Origin: Bedellia somnulentella
Taxonomy: Eukaryota; Arthropoda; Insecta; Lepidoptera; Bedelliidae
DNA: 64,000 bases
Assembly (NCBI GenBank): GCA_963576735.1
Contig: OY755177.1
Coordinates: forward strand, 7,998,001-8,062,000
Direction: 5' to 3'
Both the position numbers and the translations under genes were made by a program. Shown piece by piece: positions 11,593 through 21,691 of this stretch. Position 1 is the first letter of the stretch. Each line of letters opens with the position of its first letter. The notes below the pieces were generated by a model. That model made no database searches and was not told the DNA's origin. It saw only the letters and a program-made list of their open reading frames with translations.

Positions 11593-11624
11593 ATGTTAAG
11601 AGTTCTTCTGATCCTGACACTTTT
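11593..11624 (+). CDS. candidate env leader exon (start codon and hydrophobic signal core)
   Basis: An ATG at 11593 opens ten codons that are mostly Leu/Ile/Val, like the core of a signal peptide, followed by two bases and a consensus 5' splice donor GTGAGT at 11625-11630. The env exon at 17037 lacks an ATG before the furin site and needs exactly two incoming bases to be in frame, so donor and acceptor phases match. I infer that the spliced subgenomic RNA supplies Env with its start and signal peptide from this exon. The other nearby donor, GTAAGC at 11762, would join out of frame. Without transcripts this remains a prediction. Confidence 0.7.
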
Positions 11625-11755
11625 GTGAGTCTTACATTATTATTTTCTGTTATCGCCATTTTTATTCCTTATTTCTATATTTTTTCTCGGTAGTTCAGGC
11701 ACATCATACATTACCGACATAATAATAGTATTTTTCTATATTTAATATCATAATT

Positions 11756-12709
11756 ATGTCTGTAAGCAAAATGGATAATCAAAAATTGGTCGAAACGGCA
11801 AACACTGAACCATTTCCCATTGGAGTGTTATGCAATTTTATTAACCCGTATAGAGGAGACAGAGAAACACTCACCGCGTTTCTGACAAACTGTCAAAACG
11901 CATTGGATCTAGCATCAGCGACTCAAAAGACCCTTCTATTTAAATATATAATAGCCCGTTTAGAAGGAAAAGCGCAAGTAGCATGTTCGAATAAAATATT
12001 TGATAATTTCGAATCTCTTAAGACCTTTCTCAAACAAAATTTCGGTGAGAGAAAACATTACAATCATTTACTACTCGACCTACAAACATGTAGACAACAG
12101 CCAAATGAGACTGTTTCTGAATTCGGTTTGAGAATAGAGAGTTGCCTTACGGATTTACAGTCTGAAGTACATAATTCGGACTCGTTAAAAAAGGATTTAC
12201 CCGGCCGCATAGCGATGACGGAAGACTTAGCGCTCTATACTTTTTGTTTAGGGTTACATCCAAGACTTGGTAATAACGTCCGATGTAGAGACCCAAAAAC
12301 TTTAAATTATGCTATTAATGTAGCCATTGAGGAAGAAAAAATTCAAAATCTTTTATATAAAACTGCTTCCACCAAAGTAAACTGCAAAACCTGTGGAAAA
12401 CCTGGGCATTCCGAAACCGAATGTTTTAGCAGGCAAAAACGTGTATTACAACCACGTATATTTACTGAGTCTCAGCCATCCGCTTCGCAACAAACGAAAT
12501 CACACGTTTTCTGCAGGTATTGCAAATCTCCCGGCCATGATATTTCGCAATGCCGTAAAAGGAAATATAATAATGAAAAATATAGAGGCAACAATAATCA
12601 GGCGGCACATCATATTTTATACGCGCCGCAGTCCGGCGCGCCATCGCCAACTCCCGCTGATGAAACCACATTTGAGAACTCATTCCTCACTCAACCTCAT
12701 TTAAACTGA
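11756..12709 (+). CDS. gag: Gag polyprotein
   Basis: 317 residues. Gag assembles the particle and binds genomic RNA. The N-terminal two thirds is helical-looking with a capsid-like segment (about residues 30-190). The C-terminal part has two CCHC zinc knuckles, C-x2-C-x4-H-x4-C, at residues 210-223 (12383-12424) and 253-266 (12512-12553). The ATG at 11756 was chosen because it is the first in the open frame; a second ATG follows five codons later. The last codons overlap the slippery heptamer at 12700-12706, and TGA follows immediately at 12707. The frame shows no breaks. Two knuckles are unusual for errantivirus Gag as I know it, and fit nucleic-acid binding in other Ty3/gypsy groups and retroviruses. 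Confidence 0.9.
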   Translation: MSVSKMDNQKLVETANTEPFPIGVLCNFINPYRGDRETLTAFLTNCQNALDLASATQKTLLFKYIIARLEGKAQVACSNKIFDNFESLKTFLKQNFGERKHYNHLLLDLQTCRQQPNETVSEFGLRIESCLTDLQSEVHNSDSLKKDLPGRIAMTEDLALYTFCLGLHPRLGNNVRCRDPKTLNYAINVAIEEEKIQNLLYKTASTKVNCKTCGKPGHSETECFSRQKRVLQPRIFTESQPSASQQTKSHVFCRYCKSPGHDISQCRKRKYNNEKYRGNNNQAAHHILYAPQSGAPSPTPADETTFENSFLTQPHLN

Positions 12710-12743
12710 ATAATCGGGCTACAGTTCCGTGCCGACGTAGCCC
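12700..12743 (+). promoter_or_regulatory. -1 ribosomal frameshift signal (gag to pol)
   Basis: The heptamer TTTAAAC at 12700-12706 is in the X-XXY-YYZ register of the gag frame (TTA at 12701, AAC at 12704) and touches the gag stop codon TGA at 12707. After a 9-base spacer, GGGCTAC (12716-12722) pairs perfectly with GTAGCCC (12737-12743) across a 14-base loop. Loop bases TGCC (12730-12733) could pair with GGCA at 12754-12757 to form a pseudoknot. The pol frame is open from 12676, so the shift lands in frame. Heptamer, spacer and stem match the classic retroviral and coronaviral arrangement. Confidence 0.88.
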
Positions 12744-15700
12744 TCGTTTCAAAGGCATAACTACTAAGGCCAAGCGTGTCAATAACATTCAATCTTCAAA
12801 CCATTTTGGGTGTAACAAAAACATTAATTCAAATCCTCAATACATTCCTTCGGGAACCGCTGTTTCGTTGAGTAATAATTCAAAACCTCAACAAATTCCT
12901 TCGGGAACCTCTGTTTCGTTGAGTGATAATCCAAAACCTCAACACATTCCTTCGGGAACCGCTGTTTCGTTGAGTGATAATTCAAAACCTCAACACATTC
13001 CTTCGGGAACCTCTGTTTCGTTGAGTGATAATCCAAAACCTCAACACATTCCTTCGGGAACCTCTGTTTCGTTGAGTGATAATCCAAAACCTCAACACAT
13101 TCCTTCGGGAACCTCTGTTTCGTTGAGTTCTACTTCTAAGCCTCCATATAATAAGAGCGACAAATGTCAAGTTCCTATTCCAATTTACGAGATAAGTTCA
13201 TCCTATAATAAAATATCTCTACCCCATATTTACTTATATTCTGACCTTGCTAAGAAACCGCTCTGTTTTTTAGTTGATACCGGCTCTAGCGTCAGTATAA
13301 TTAAATTAAAAAACTTCATAACCAAACCCCCTCTTTTAAATGATATAATAAATTTGAAAGGATTGAACAACAACAATTCTTTTTGCAAAACAATAGGATC
13401 TTTCTTTTTCTCATTCAAATGTTCTCCTACAGATACCTCCTTAGAATCAACTATGTTTAAGTATAAGTTTCATGTCATTTCAGATGATGTTCATCTTAAT
13501 TACGATGGTATATTGGGAAGCGATTTCCTAAAAAAGGTAAACGCTGACATTCAATATTCTAAAAACGCTCTTTTCATTGAAGGCAATTCTTATCCAATTA
13601 TTTTTAACCAACCATCTTATATTATTCCCCCTAGGTCAGAGGCAGTTATAGAATGTTTAATATCCAACCCTTCCTCTGAAGTCGAGAACACAACGGAGGG
13701 CTTGGTTCTGGATCACCAAATTTCACAAGGTGTCTATGTGGCTAACTCCATCGTCTCCATTAAGCCGAATCGGCGAGTAAATGTTTCTATTTTAAACACA
13801 ACTAACTCTGAAATATGTGTAAATAATTATTCCGTGCATTTAACTCTTTTTGATAGTAAAATCTTAACTCAAACCAGTACTTCTGAAAACATTTATAATA
13901 TCCAACCCGCATCATATGATAGGTCGCAAAAGGTATTAGATACCATTCGAACGTCTCATTTAAACGACGAAGAGACCAAATTCCTCCTAGAGTGCTGTTC
14001 CCAGTACACCGACATATTTTATTTAGAAGGGGAGCCATTGACATGTACTGATGCCTTAGAGCATTCCATAAATACGAAAGATGCTGCCCCAATCCATGTA
14101 AAGTCGTATCGTTTTCCCGAGTGTCACAAAGAAGAGGTTGAGACACAAATTAAGAGCATGTTAGAACAAAACATTATCCGTCCATCTATTTCCCCATGGA
14201 GTGCCCCTGTATGGGTTGTACCGAAAAAGAAAGACTCTTCCGGAAAACAGAAATGGAGAATAGTGATTGATTATAGGAAGTTGAATGATATCACTGTGAC
14301 TGAAATTTACCCACTTCCGTTGATTACGGACATATTGGACCAGCTAGGACACTCCAAATACTTCTCAACCCTGGACTTAGTATCCGGATTTTGGCAATGC
14401 AATCTCAAAAAAGAAGATGCCCCCAAGACAGGTTTCACTGTTATCACGAATGGAACGTCGGGACATTATGAATTTACAAGAATGCCCTTTGGCTTAAAAA
14501 ATGCGCCATCAACTTTTCAAAAATTGATGAACACCGTCCTTTCAGGCCTTCAGGGCCTCCATTGCTATATATATATAGATGATTGTATCCTCTATTCCCA
14601 TGATCTCCCTTCGCATATAGATAAACTAAGACTCGTTTTTGACCGGTTCCGGCAATTCAATTTAAAACTACAGCCCGCCAAGTGCGAATTTCTAAGGCGC
14701 GAAGTCGCCTATCTGGGACACGTAATTACTGACAAAGGCGTGTCCCCCAATCCCGATAAAATAAAAGCCGTCACTGACTTCCCCATACCAAAAAATCCTA
14801 AAGACATAAAATCTTTCTTAGGCCTTGTTGGTTACTATAGGCGATTCATAGAAAACTTCTCCAAGTTAACGAAACCGTTAACTTCACTCTTAAAAAAAGA
14901 TGCAAAATTTATTTGGTGTTACGACCAACAAGAATCGTTCAATACTCTTAAACACAAATTGACTACCGCGCCTCTTCTACAATACCCTGACTTCAATAAA
15001 CCATTCATCCTTACCACCGATGCCTCTAATTATGCGGTAGGTGCCATTCTATCACAGGGCGAGATAGGAAAAGATAAGCCCATCGCCTATGCATCACGAA
15101 CACTTAACAAAGCCGAGGGAAACTATTCGACCATCGAAAAGGAATTGTTAGCCATCTTATTCGGTGTAAAAACATTCCGTCCCTACATTTATGGTAGAAG
15201 TTTTCAGATCGTCACTGATCACCGTCCTCTCGTTTGGTTATTTAATGTGAAAGATCCAGGCTCTAGGCTAATCCGATGGCGCCTAAAACTCGAAGAATAT
15301 GATTATAAAATAGTATACAAACAAGGCAAATTGAATGCCAATGCCGACGCCTTATCTCGTTTCCCCGTGAACATACTAGATAACGATAACAAAAACATTG
15401 ACCCTACTTCGCCGCGTAATCCGATACCCTTAGCTAACAATGACTTGCCTTCTATTTCAGAAACGTATGAACAGTTCCTACAAATGAATAAAAAGACAGG
15501 TTCTTCTTATGATACGGTGATTCAAATTCATAATGAACCACTTCTTAGGACGAAATGCAAATTAATTGTATATCCTGCATCGATCGATTTAGATGAGTCT
15601 GTCCCATATTGTTCCGATATACTGAGCCTTTCTAATAGCCAGCCCGATATTCGAAATATTGAACGTGAACTTTACACTCACTATTCGACTTCAAATGATA

Positions 15701-17010
15701 GGCATTTATTTACCCATTTGTTTCTAAGAGTAAATCATTACGACGAAATGAGTTACAAAGATATTTTTAATATACTTAGAGATTACCGAGATATGATTAA
15801 GTTCTATTATTCAGAAGAAAAAGAGTTTTCAATATCTGACTTTTCAGATCCTTTTAATAAATTATTGTTCACGAAAATTTACAATATAATAGCGTTCCTT
15901 TTCCATGGTTCCGGAATTAAAGTCAATATTTACCGCAACTCCATAAAGTATCCATCCCCCGACGAAATAAAACAAATCTTAAGAGATAACCATGATTCAT
16001 CTTCAGCTGGCCATCCCGGCATCTCACGAATGATAGACAGAATTAAATCACAATTTTGGTGGAAAAACATGCGACAGGATATAACAGATTATGTGAAAAA
16101 CTGCCGCTCCTGTCAAATTAATAAGCCACTTAGGTTAACAAACCGAGCTCCTATGATAATTACTTCTACAGCTACTCGTCCTAACGAAAAGGTTTATCTC
16201 GACCTCGTCGGCCCACTTCCGGAATCCCACACTAATAGCTATAAATTTATTCTTACTCTACAAGATGACCTGACTAAATACTCTCAGGCCTACCCTATGC
16301 GAACTTGTTCCGCTGAAGAAACAGCTCAAAACTTTGTTAGCTACATATCTCATTTAGGAATACCTAAGCTTATCGTAACCGATCAAGGGACAAACTTTAC
16401 CTCCGATGTTTTTAAGCAATTAGAGAAATTATTTAGTATAAAACACATATTCGCTTGTTCATATCACCCACAAACGTGTGGTAGTCTAGAGCGAAGTCAT
16501 TCTACCCTTAAAGAATATTTAAGATCCTATATTGGTGAAAACCAACACACTTGGGACCTTTACATCCCAAGTGCTATGATAGCTTATAACTCAAATATAC
16601 ATAGTACAACAGGATTTTCACCCTTAGAATTATTATTCGGGTTTAAGCCTTACATCCCTACTAGCATAGATACCTTAGATACTAATACATATACTGATTA
16701 TATTCGTGCACTCAACCATAGACTCTATTATAGTCGCCAAAAAGCCTTACAAAATGTACAATCTTCCAAAGAAAGATCTAAGACATACTATGATACACAC
16801 ACTAAGCCAATTACATACAATGTTGGTGATATAGTGTATGTCCGATGTCATCATAAGCAAAACAAGGGATTATTACCAGTATGGAAAGGCCCGTACAAAA
16901 TCATTAAGCTGAGCGGCAATCATACGGTCATACTTCTCATAGGACGCAAGCACGTCCGTCATCACTATGACGAAATCAAACTCGCTGCCAATACGACGTC
17001 ACCGCTATAA
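12706..17010 (+). CDS. pol: Pol polyprotein: protease, reverse transcriptase, RNase H, integrase
   Basis: About 1,434 residues after the frameshift; no obvious ATG start is needed. In order: a linker with six 17-residue repeats; aspartic protease with DTGSS (13276); reverse transcriptase with YIDD (14572-14583); RNase H with a TTDAS motif (Asp at 15019); integrase with an HHCC zinc module (His at 15991 and 16012, Cys at 16102 and 16111) and catalytic Asp 16201, Asp 16381 and Glu 16489, spaced D-x59-D-x35-E. A GPY motif (GPYKI, about 16890) and basic tail follow. These copy the RNA genome and insert the DNA. No stop or frameshift interrupts it, and every catalytic residue I looked for is present. 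The stop at 17008 is 26 bp before the env acceptor AG. Confidence 0.93.
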   Translation: MNNRATVPCRRSPRFKGITTKAKRVNNIQSSNHFGCNKNINSNPQYIPSGTAVSLSNNSKPQQIPSGTSVSLSDNPKPQHIPSGTAVSLSDNSKPQHIPSGTSVSLSDNPKPQHIPSGTSVSLSDNPKPQHIPSGTSVSLSSTSKPPYNKSDKCQVPIPIYEISSSYNKISLPHIYLYSDLAKKPLCFLVDTGSSVSIIKLKNFITKPPLLNDIINLKGLNNNNSFCKTIGSFFFSFKCSPTDTSLESTMFKYKFHVISDDVHLNYDGILGSDFLKKVNADIQYSKNALFIEGNSYPIIFNQPSYIIPPRSEAVIECLISNPSSEVENTTEGLVLDHQISQGVYVANSIVSIKPNRRVNVSILNTTNSEICVNNYSVHLTLFDSKILTQTSTSENIYNIQPASYDRSQKVLDTIRTSHLNDEETKFLLECCSQYTDIFYLEGEPLTCTDALEHSINTKDAAPIHVKSYRFPECHKEEVETQIKSMLEQNIIRPSISPWSAPVWVVPKKKDSSGKQKWRIVIDYRKLNDITVTEIYPLPLITDILDQLGHSKYFSTLDLVSGFWQCNLKKEDAPKTGFTVITNGTSGHYEFTRMPFGLKNAPSTFQKLMNTVLSGLQGLHCYIYIDDCILYSHDLPSHIDKLRLVFDRFRQFNLKLQPAKCEFLRREVAYLGHVITDKGVSPNPDKIKAVTDFPIPKNPKDIKSFLGLVGYYRRFIENFSKLTKPLTSLLKKDAKFIWCYDQQESFNTLKHKLTTAPLLQYPDFNKPFILTTDASNYAVGAILSQGEIGKDKPIAYASRTLNKAEGNYSTIEKELLAILFGVKTFRPYIYGRSFQIVTDHRPLVWLFNVKDPGSRLIRWRLKLEEYDYKIVYKQGKLNANADALSRFPVNILDNDNKNIDPTSPRNPIPLANNDLPSISETYEQFLQMNKKTGSSYDTVIQIHNEPLLRTKCKLIVYPASIDLDESVPYCSDILSLSNSQPDIRNIERELYTHYSTSNDRHLFTHLFLRVNHYDEMSYKDIFNILRDYRDMIKFYYSEEKEFSISDFSDPFNKLLFTKIYNIIAFLFHGSGIKVNIYRNSIKYPSPDEIKQILRDNHDSSSAGHPGISRMIDRIKSQFWWKNMRQDITDYVKNCRSCQINKPLRLTNRAPMIITSTATRPNEKVYLDLVGPLPESHTNSYKFILTLQDDLTKYSQAYPMRTCSAEETAQNFVSYISHLGIPKLIVTDQGTNFTSDVFKQLEKLFSIKHIFACSYHPQTCGSLERSHSTLKEYLRSYIGENQHTWDLYIPSAMIAYNSNIHSTTGFSPLELLFGFKPYIPTSIDTLDTNTYTDYIRALNHRLYYSRQKALQNVQSSKERSKTYYDTHTKPITYNVGDIVYVRCHHKQNKGLLPVWKGPYKIIKLSGNHTVILLIGRKHVRHHYDEIKLAANTTSPL
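12829..13134 (+). repeat. six tandem 51-bp repeats at the start of pol
   Basis: ATTCCTTCGGGAACC recurs at 12844, 12895, 12946, 12997, 13048 and 13099, exactly 51 bp apart, encoding 17-residue units of the type IPSGT(S/A)VSLS(D)N. The multiple of three keeps pol open. The region is low-complexity, between the frameshift site and protease, and is probably a flexible linker. Confidence 0.95.
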
Positions 17011-17036
17011 CCTAATGCATTCTCTATCTCTTACAG

Positions 17037-18942
17037 GTCAGTGCCATTGTCGGTCAAGTGTGAATATGTCACACCCATTAATGGAAGCACTGGATTATAC
17101 TTCGATAAATTATTAGATGTCAAATTCACAAACAATGATTGGAATGTTATCTCTTATCTAGATATTAGCCGTATTCAGCCAAACTTGGATAAAACTGAGT
17201 TTTTATTAGAGAAGGTTAGTCTAATATGTAAATCATTTGTGTCGTCAAAGATTCAAAATGATTGCTTCACCTCACTTTCCGTTTTACAGAACCGACATTT
17301 GAGCAATATTAATAAATTCTCTTCCATATCATATTTACTAGTCAGTGAAAACTCAAGTAATCGTTCTAGAAGGGGACTAATGGACGTTGGAGGGTCAATA
17401 CTAAAAACATTGTTTGGCACATTAAACGTCGATGACGCGATCAAATACTCTCAAGCTATTAATGATGTACAGTCGGATGAACAGAGATTAGCACACCTAA
17501 TGAAAGATAATATACACGTTATAAAGTCCACTATTTGCTCATTTAATAACTCCATTTCGAAGGTCGACGAGAACGAAAAACATTTACTAAAAAATATGGA
17601 AATCATACATGAAATTGTAATGAAAATATCCGACTCAAATAATAAACTAGAAATAAATAGTAATCTTAATTCTTTGCTAAATGCATTAGAAGCAATTATA
17701 TTTTCGTTATCATTAGATATTGACAATATTAATAATGCTATTCTTTTTGCAAAATTAAATATTTTACATCCGACAGTACTCAATCCGCACCAGTTGTATA
17801 TTGAATTAGATAAACACAGAAATGAGCTTCCAAGGCACCATGAACTCCCCGTTTCCTTAACATTACAAAACATTCACGACATAATAGATATATCAAAACT
17901 TATTTGTTTCTATCACATGAATAAAATAATAATTGTTACGAAAATTCCATTAGTATTACCCCAAGTTTATAATTTGTTTAATGTTATACCTCTGCCGGTA
18001 CCGTATGATGTATCAAAGCCTAACACCTTCGTTCTTATCGCGCCAACTACACCATACGTAGCGATAACAGTGGATCATATGTTCTACTCACTGATTCAGG
18101 ACCTAGAGAAATGTAAAGTGATCAGTGAGAAGTGTTATGTGTGCGATTTAAACAATGTGTACTCGACTATAGCAAATCCAATATGTGAAACAATTCTCTT
18201 AAGTGAAGTTGTTAATAAATTACCCGAAAATTGTGTCACCAAATTTCTATATGGCTCTATCGACGTCTTTCATAAAATAAGTTCTAATAGGTGGATTTTT
18301 GTACAATCTGAACCTGGAAAATGTCACATTACTTGTAACAGCAAACCGGATAATTATGATGTCATACTTTTCGCAACTGGCATTTTATCACTGCCACGAG
18401 AATGCAAAGCGTTTTATAAAACATTGCAGTTTAATCCCACTAATGATATTCTTGTTGGCAAAATTTATAATTCCATTTCTAATTTTAATATATTAATGGA
18501 CGATTGTTGTGAGAAATCAAAATTAAATCAAACTCTGGCCAATTTGCCATTCAGGAAACTTGAACATGTTAATAACCTAGATTCTTTATTGCATGCCAGT
18601 CTACACCTACAGACGTTAGAGAATAAATTAAATAAATTAGGCAATGCTTCACACTTTGAAAAATACGGTATTCATTATTTGTCTTTTAGCTCTGCGTTCA
18701 GCTTTGTCTTGTTTCTTTTTGTAATTTATAAATGCCTTAGATTTTGTAAAAATGACCCGAATGTATGTGTTCACATCTTCAACCAGTGCCACAATAAGAA
18801 TGTAAGCAATAAACCTCCAACACAATCAATCGTGATGGATGACATTAAAGATAAGTCAGAATCTTCCTCTGAAGAATTAGAGCGTAGTTCCACTCCAGCT
18901 CCAATTAGACGGAATATTTTAATTACAAATAATACTTTGTGA
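17037..18942 (+). CDS. env: Env-like fusion glycoprotein, main exon
   Basis: The frame is open from a strong acceptor (pyrimidine-rich stretch ending TTACAG at 17036) to TGA at 18940. With the leader exon it would give about 645 residues. A furin-type site RSRR|G (17362-17373) is followed by the GLMDVGG...LFGTLN region, the probable fusion peptide and adjacent helix typical of errantivirus and baculovirus F-type envelopes. The first in-frame ATG lies inside that region, so translation cannot sensibly start within this exon. A hydrophobic transmembrane segment lies at about 18675-18745, followed by a cytoplasmic tail of roughly 60 residues ending in a Ser/Glu-rich part. No break is seen. Env would mediate cell-to-cell transfer if expressed. 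It is in the same frame as pol but separated by a stop. Confidence 0.88.
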
Positions 18943-19185
18943 TTTTGCAATATAAACATGATTAAATGATTTAAATAGTTAAAGAATATTTTAGAATTAG
19001 TGTAAAATTTTCGGGGAGATTTTTAAATATGTTTTAATTCCGTAAGTGTAATTTAATTGTTTTAATTATGTTTTATTTCCACAGGTAACTGTAAAAGCCA
19101 AACAATCGTCCAAGTCATTAACGTTTAGTAGTTAGTTGAATCTCTCATCACCCCTATCCGTGATGATCAATCTTAACGGGGGGGT
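18943..19185 (+). promoter_or_regulatory. post-env region with polypurine tract
   Basis: A short AT-rich untranslated stretch ends in AACGGGGGGG (run at 19178-19184), one base before the 3' LTR. It is the expected plus-strand primer site, shorter than many retroviral tracts. Confidence 0.75.
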
Positions 19186-19443
19186 TGTTATATTGGTAAT
19201 TACACCGTCAGCATAGAATAAAAGTGCTGACGATAGTTTGCAGTTTAGATAGATTGCTAAACAGTTTGCATTGACGTCAATGAAAACTGTTTACTCATAA
19301 TTTATTAATTAGTGCATTATTCAGATTGGATTGGACTTTTGTCGGGTTAAGAATATTTGTAGTTGATTTTTATTCTATTTAATAAAGGGTTTTTCTTCTT
19401 AAAACTTTGTTTTCAAAAGCTATTCCTGACCTACCCCGTAACA
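19186..19443 (+). repeat. 3' LTR
   Basis: 258 bp, identical by eye to the 5' LTR; AATAAA at 19381-19386. Followed by GTAC, the second copy of the target duplication. Confidence 0.95.
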
Positions 19444-19447
19444 GTAC

Positions 19448-19706
19448 CCACGTTTTGCTTAGACAGTATACTCACGTGATAGGGGGCAGGCCTATCGCCG
19501 TTTAGTACGAATACACTGTCACATGACTAAGTACAACTCAGCCATGTGGGTTTCCTCACGATGTTTTCCCTCACCGTTAGCAACCATGATAAATTAACCA
19601 CACATATGACTTTAGAAAAGACAAATTGGTGTAGGCCCGTCCCAGGATTGGAACTCACGCCCTTCTGTTTTTCGGGCGGGTGTTCTACCCACTGGACTAT
19701 CATGTC
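19448..19706 (-). mobile_element. 5' part of the split family A SINE
   Basis: Continues the SINE exactly where it was interrupted at 10940 (ACCCACGTTTTGC after GGT) and runs to its tRNA-like head (GACATGATAGTCC on the minus strand, B-box-like GAGTTCCAATCC). The outer target duplication ATCATTTTACAT follows at 19707-19718. Confidence 0.9.
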
Positions 19707-19718
19707 ATCATTTTACAT

Positions 19719-21691
19719 GGTGCCTATAGCCATTTTTGGTCATATGGACATAACAAGACATATGGTCATAATCAAACATTATTTATTTCATGTATGCCGG
19801 ACGGCAGGCGTACCAATACTTCTCGAATACTAATAGTTTGTACTCAAGTGATTTTAGAAAGCACAGTTGTAGGCCTTAATACTCCAGCTTAATCTTTTCC
19901 TTCCCAGTTACTTTCTAGGATGTTTAAAGAGTCTAAATGATTATTTGGAATTAAAGTGGGAAGGCGATTGTAAAGTAAATGATGATAGTTGATAGTTATT
20001 CTAACCACTACAAGTGGTATCCCTCATATACAAGTACATTGCAAATCTTTAATGAAATAAAATATGTAGAAAAGACTAACAGACATACTAATTACGACTA
20101 ACAACAACGTCAGTAACATTTAGTCGCTTGAGGTATGGGATACCAACGATTTATTTAATTGTATATAATTCACATACAAAAACATCAAATACTTACTTAT
20201 AGATACAATCACATTCATAAATTTAAAGTATAAATGCGGCCCTCAGCGGAATTCGAATGCGTTGACGGAACATATACATACACAGACTGCCAAAAATCAT
20301 TACCCATTATATTCGCTTAAGTTTTGAAATAAAATACATAACTTATATTCATAATTCATTTATTTTTTATCATCAACATGAATTGTCAATAATACTTATA
20401 CAGCACATAGATACTATTATTTACCTAAAACAACATCATAGAAAAGATGAGTTCTTATCTCAGCACATTTGATTTTATCGACATTAAAAGGTACCACGAT
20501 CATCACAGAATTCAATGTACTTATTCAATCATTACAATACTTTCCCCGAAACTATGGGCGGAACATGAACCTACTTTTTCGCATACAATTTGGTACAAAA
20601 AATAATTAATCAACATTTCATAGATATTAGGCTTTATTTCTTAAATTTATTCCAAAATTTAGCTTCTTATTTTCTTCATCTTCGTTTAATAAAATAATTT
20701 ATTTCCTATTTATCTGATTATGAGACTAGTAAATTAATTTATTGATATGAATATATAAAAGATGGAAAAATGATTTGTATTTAGTGTATTTGTTGCAATA
20801 GATAATGTTCCAATCTAACTATAAACATTGATGGGAAAATAAATAAAAATAAACAAATACATGTGCTCACAAATTATTGAATTAATTAATACTATAAAAT
20901 ATCAGCAAAAGTAACAATTATATAACCAATAAAATAATTCTAAAATTAATCAATAATTCCATATAGACAAGATTAATAACAAATAAATAAAATGCATACA
21001 ATGTTATTTTCCAGTGATATTTTTTGTGATGGTATTATATTATTTGTATGTATTGCAAACATTTATAAGAATACTTTAGAGACAGTACATAAACTTATAG
21101 CCTTTCACTGACTATCGAATTATGTTGTAGTGTCTTTCATGATCCCACACTTTTCCTAACTTAATGTCTGATTATTCTAAAAGGTAATTAAAACATAAAA
21201 TATACATATAATTGTCCTATTGCAAATTCCGTAATTGTGCTATCTAGATTAATATTATGGTAACCATATTAATTTCGTTAGTCCGTCGCTAGTAACGATC
21301 ATAAACATTCAAGAAGCACACAATACTTTGTTCTTTCACCTAATATACTGTTTTACTTACACCACTCACCTTTATGCAGTATTGCATCATAAATAGCACC
21401 CATTTAAAATAAACTAGTTACACTTTAATATTTACATTATTTACAATTCATATCATAATATGGGCTATATCAAGTTTAAAAATAACGTTCTAGCCCCTCA
21501 GACTGTAACAGAATAGTTGCTGTGTAGCGACGCAGTCTTATAAACGAATATTATTTTGTTCTTACTTTGAGATATCTTACACAGTAAATGTTAAATATAT
21601 ATTAAGCAATAAAATCAGTCCAACATGTCTCGTTTGAGTTGCATTCTAAAATAAGGGATAGTAGGAATTAGATCTGATATTCAGTCTAGTG
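19719..21691 (-). other. 3' flank and probable 3' UTR of the BCOR-like gene
   Basis: AT-rich and non-coding. The part next to 21692 is expected to be the 3' UTR; several AATAAA-like signals (TTTATT on the plus strand, for example near 20633 and 20355) could end the transcript, but I cannot choose between them. Confidence 0.4.

Larger units (their letters stand above)
10941..19443 (+). mobile_element. complete env-bearing LTR retrotransposon (errantivirus-like provirus)
   Basis: An 8.5-kb element: LTR, leader with tRNA primer site, gag, pol (PR-RT-RNaseH-IN order of the Ty3/gypsy group), env, short purine tract, LTR. The target duplication GTAC occurs at 10937-10940 and 19444-19447. The two LTRs read identical over 258 bp and all three large frames are open, which points to recent insertion. 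An env whose fusion subunit begins after a dibasic cleavage site, with GLMDVGG and LFGTLN motifs, is characteristic of insect errantiviruses. Two zinc knuckles in Gag are less typical of that group as I know it. Whether it is transcribed or forms particles cannot be told from sequence. Confidence 0.95.

Noticed and set aside
11162..11599. 145-residue plus-strand frame in the retroviral leader
   Set aside because: Begins inside the LTR, spans the primer site and the 81-bp repeats, and has no domain; repeat-driven openness is the simpler explanation.
11762..11767. GTAAGC as the env splice donor, just after the gag start
   Set aside because: A good donor by sequence, but it leaves complete codons, and joining it to the acceptor at 17036 or an AG at 17041 puts env out of frame.
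12824..13087. 87-residue minus-strand repetitive frame
   Set aside because: Shadow of the six 51-bp repeats in pol.
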